From DATIJJ01 sp039936115 (GTDB lineage Bacteria; Pseudomonadota; Gammaproteobacteria; DSM-16500), in contig JBDTIZ010000030.1 of assembly GCA_039936115.1 (NCBI GenBank), forward strand, positions 1-26,088: a stretch of 26,088 nucleotides of DNA, read 5' to 3'. The notes beneath the pieces are model-generated. The model was not told the DNA's origin and ran no database searches. It saw only the letters and a program-made list of their open reading frames with translations. A program made the translations under genes and the position numbers. Of this stretch, positions 24,231 through 26,088 are shown in pieces. Positions within the stretch are counted from its first letter, which is position 1, and the number at the start of each line of letters is the position of its first letter.

Positions 24231-25058
24231 TCAAAATTGTAGTTTTCTGCGTACATTCGTTCTTGTTGCATCTACTTCACTATTTTCGTTCACGTGTGTC
24301 AAATCAGGATCTGATGCATCCTCATTCTCTGCCACTCTATCGAGAAATCTTTTAGGGCGAATAATTGTTTTTTGTATTAATGTTTTATTCTCATTCGCTA
24401 AAACTAGTTTCGTAATTTCATCCTGACTCAGAATGTTACTTATTGCTTTATCTAATTGTTTTAATGTAAGTTTATAAGAGTCTTCAGTTAAACCACGATC
24501 AGTAATTTTTTCAATTATGACAGGATCTGCTAGCAAATTATTTTTTCTTAAAATAATTAATGGCCTGACTAAACATTCAAAGCTGGGTTTAAAATCACCA
24601 CTTGAGTGATCAATGCGTGTAACCAACCCGGCATCATTAAAAATAAGATCGCCCGCTGCACTACATCGTGCGACCCAGCGTGTTTCACCGGTCATTAAAA
24701 AGTGTGAAGGTACCAGACTACTTTCTGGACCATCATTAGCTAAACCCGCTTTAGCAAAAAGCATTTGCTGTGTTTTCTGGGTAAGTAAAAAACGTACGGT
24801 ATTGCGAAAGTCATCATGGATTTCATCTTGCATAATTGTGATTAATTCCGCAAGTGAACCCAATGGATAAAATTTATAAGTACCAGGTTTAGATCGTCTT
24901 TCTGGGACATCCCCACGCACTTTAAAAATATTATTTTGCGGCTTTTTTGAAAAAATAATATCGGGGCCTTGATTTACAATTTTTTCTTCTTTCCGCTCTA
25001 ATGATTGACTAATGTCATATTTTTTTTCAGAAGCAGTAGCTCTGTATTTACTATGCAT
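24231..25058 (-). CDS. Unrecognised protein with an IDHSSGDFKPS segment
   Basis: 275 residues from the ATG at 25058 (a TTG four codons upstream is also in frame). No signal peptide or membrane segment. The first 60 residues are charged and probably disordered. The middle contains GDLIFNDAGLVTRIDHSSGD, then FKPSFECLV (from about residue 135), which resembles the xNxSGHYxPs segment that I recall from uncharacterised proteins of Legionella-like bacteria and from some toxin-like proteins; this is a loose match. The C-terminus is acidic (NEDASDPDLTHVNENSEVD) then basic (TRTNVRRKLQF). It lies alone between repeat DNA and a zinc-ribbon gene on the opposite strand. A secreted effector is possible but unsupported. 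Confidence 0.7.
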   Translation of the reverse strand: MHSKYRATASEKKYDISQSLERKEEKIVNQGPDIIFSKKPQNNIFKVRGDVPERRSKPGTYKFYPLGSLAELITIMQDEIHDDFRNTVRFLLTQKTQQMLFAKAGLANDGPESSLVPSHFLMTGETRWVARCSAAGDLIFNDAGLVTRIDHSSGDFKPSFECLVRPLIILRKNNLLADPVIIEKITDRGLTEDSYKLTLKQLDKAISNILSQDEITKLVLANENKTLIQKTIIRPKRFLDRVAENEDASDPDLTHVNENSEVDATRTNVRRKLQF

Positions 25059-25383
25059 ATTGAATCTCAATTATTGATAATTTATTAGTATTTATGAATA
25101 AGCTTAAGCGTTGTCTTAATCTGGTTGACCCTAAGAATTGACATTTTCAAGCTTTTATGTGTGGGATAAATATACAGAGCACATTATTGTTTGTCAATAT
25201 GTATCCAACATACGTACCACATGAAAACAAAAATAGAAGAGACTATCGCCCTGAGTATTGATTTAAAAAACAATGTTCGATGTAATTTGAAATGCAGTCA
25301 GTCCAAGAACATATTACATCATCATATTGCGATTATTCTATTAATCGATATATTATGCACCAATCAAATCTAGGAATTAAACA
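25059..25383. other. Divergent intergenic region with no recognised feature
   Basis: This 325-bp AT-rich stretch separates the leftward unrecognised gene from yjdM. It should carry both promoters: TTGACA at 25138-25143 is a possible -35, but no -10 is at a convincing distance. Short open frames here have no ribosome binding site or protein-like composition. Confidence 0.4.
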
Positions 25384-25722
25384 GTGCCTCTACCAAAATG
25401 TCCAAAATGTAATTCAGAATATACTTATCGAGACGGTATATTATTTATTTGTCCTGAATGTTCAAATGAATGGACACATGCTGAAGATGCGGAACTTATA
25501 GATACTACTTTAAATATAAAAGATGCAAATGGTAACAAACTCCAAGATGGCGACACAGTCACCGTCATCAAAGATTTAAAAGTAAAGGGTTCATCATTGG
25601 TAGTAAAAGTAGGAACTAAAGTAAAAAATATTAAGCTGATTGAAGGAGACCATGACATTGATTGTAAGATTGATGGCATTGGCGCTATGAAGTTAAAATC
25701 GCAGTTTGTAAAAAAAGTTTAG
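25384..25722 (+). CDS. yjdM: YjdM/PhnA-family zinc-ribbon protein
   Basis: 112 residues, the same length as E. coli YjdM (formerly PhnA). The N-terminal zinc ribbon has CPKC (6-9) and CPEC (23-26), followed by NEWTHAEDAE. The C-terminal beta domain has DANGNKLQDGDTVTVIKDLK and KGSSLVVKVGTKVKNIKLIE, all strongly conserved in the family. Despite its old name it is not the phosphonoacetate hydrolase; its role is unsettled. The start is GTG at 25384 after AGGA. It stands alone, with repeat copy D downstream. Confidence 0.95.
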   Translation: MPLPKCPKCNSEYTYRDGILFICPECSNEWTHAEDAELIDTTLNIKDANGNKLQDGDTVTVIKDLKVKGSSLVVKVGTKVKNIKLIEGDHDIDCKIDGIGAMKLKSQFVKKV

Positions 25723-25904
25723 CTTATCCAAAGGATGTGGTTCCCTGATTTTGACCTCGTTCGCAATTATCAAATAATAGAAAATATGAATCCGATTTTA
25801 GCTCCGACGGGAGAGACTCGGATAAGCCGAACCCTTGTGCTTTTACATTAAATCTAAAAGCTCTGACGAAAAATCTATGCACCGTCATTGAGAGACACCT
25901 GTCA

Positions 25905-25981
25905 GCACTTTACCACACTGTCACCGCGCAGTTTAAACTACCCACTGTCGCCCCGCACTTTAAACCACTCACTGTCACCCC
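25905..25981 (+). repeat. Tandem 23-27 bp units, left flank of copy D
   Basis: Three units (25905-25927, 25928-25954, 25955-25981) of the form GCACTTTAAACCACTCACTG then TCACCCC. Filler TTAAACCACTCACT is specific to this locus. The 180 bases between yjdM and this array hold small hairpins but no recognised gene. Confidence 0.85.
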
Positions 25982-26085
25982 GCACTTCTTGCGGGGTCTG
26001 GAATCAAAAACATAAAAAAGTCATTAAAAAAAAAATGTTTTTTTATTATTTAAAGCCCAGACCCCGCAACAAGTGCGGGGTGACA
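25973..26085 (+). repeat. Palindromic repeat element, copy D
   Basis: Arms 25973-26001 and 26057-26085 enclose a slightly shorter (55-bp) AT-rich spacer of the same kind as in copies A-C. Here the inner arm ends pair perfectly (GGGGTCTGG with CCAGACCCC), unlike in A-C, which have CCGGACCCC. The right flank is cut by the window edge. Confidence 0.9.
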
Positions 26086-26088
26086 GCG

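Noticed and set aside
25191..25373. 60-codon rightward frame before yjdM
   Set aside because: No ribosome binding site, no family likeness, and low-complexity AT-rich codons; more likely leader DNA.
25722..25827. GCTTATCC / GGATAAGC pair as ends of a small element
   Set aside because: Only eight bases match, with no similarity inside and no target duplication; likely chance in AT-rich DNA.

Overview
The window looks like a stretch of an AT-rich gammaproteobacterial chromosome, probably from a Legionellales/Coxiella-like, host- or amoeba-associated lineage. This is an inference from gene content: a long-form (gammaproteobacterial type) QueF, a full-length Lhr helicase, a J-domain/ankyrin protein, a secreted calpain-like protease, short LuxR-type regulators with unusual sensor halves, a PagL-like outer-membrane protein and many palindromic intergenic repeats. 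No rRNA, tRNA, CRISPR array, phage module or secretion-system cluster was seen.

Layout. (1) 1-3276: the 5' end of an IS256-type transposase runs off the left edge, and its terminus abuts the stop codon of a leftward operon: DUF5692-like membrane protein, LuxR-type regulator, flavin monooxygenase. (2) 3496-5657: rightward small genes (an unrecognised 175-aa protein, a DUF995-like secreted protein, a histidine phosphatase) with repeat copy A between the last two. (3) 5738-9967: the large helicase Lhr. (4) 10141-12765: PagL-like protein, repeat copy B, chloramphenicol-phosphotransferase-like kinase, repeat copy C, and a leftward DUF1993 protein. (5) 12874-16303: a leftward pair, secreted calpain-family protease then an unrecognised protein whose reading frame is broken at a 9-base homopolymer, with a second LuxR-type regulator further upstream. 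(6) 16449-19679: rightward queF, then leftward MerR/TipAS regulator and amino-acid permease. (7) 19785-23592: leftward DnaJ/ankyrin protein (with an open in-frame tail beyond its stop) and a fatty-acid desaturase. (8) 23593-26088: repeat-rich intergenic DNA, an unrecognised leftward protein, a YjdM/PhnA-type zinc-ribbon protein and repeat copy D at the right edge.

The most unusual structure is the family of four intergenic elements A-D. Each has the same core: two GC-rich inverted arms around a conserved 56-60 bp AT-rich spacer, always in the same orientation. The tip of the arm, roughly GTCACCCCGCACTT, is then repeated outward as a short tandem array, but the filler between tips and the period (20, 21, 25 or 27 bp) differ at every locus, and in copy B they differ even between the two sides. 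Copy B is also enclosed by an outer imperfect inverted repeat (GGGGCTGTTGACAATTGA-type) whose single ends also lie beside copies A and C. Other points for follow-up are the homopolymer frameshift in the gene behind the calpain, the stop codon interrupting the DnaJ/ankyrin frame, the IS junction at the monooxygenase stop, and a MerR-style promoter with a 19-bp spacer.
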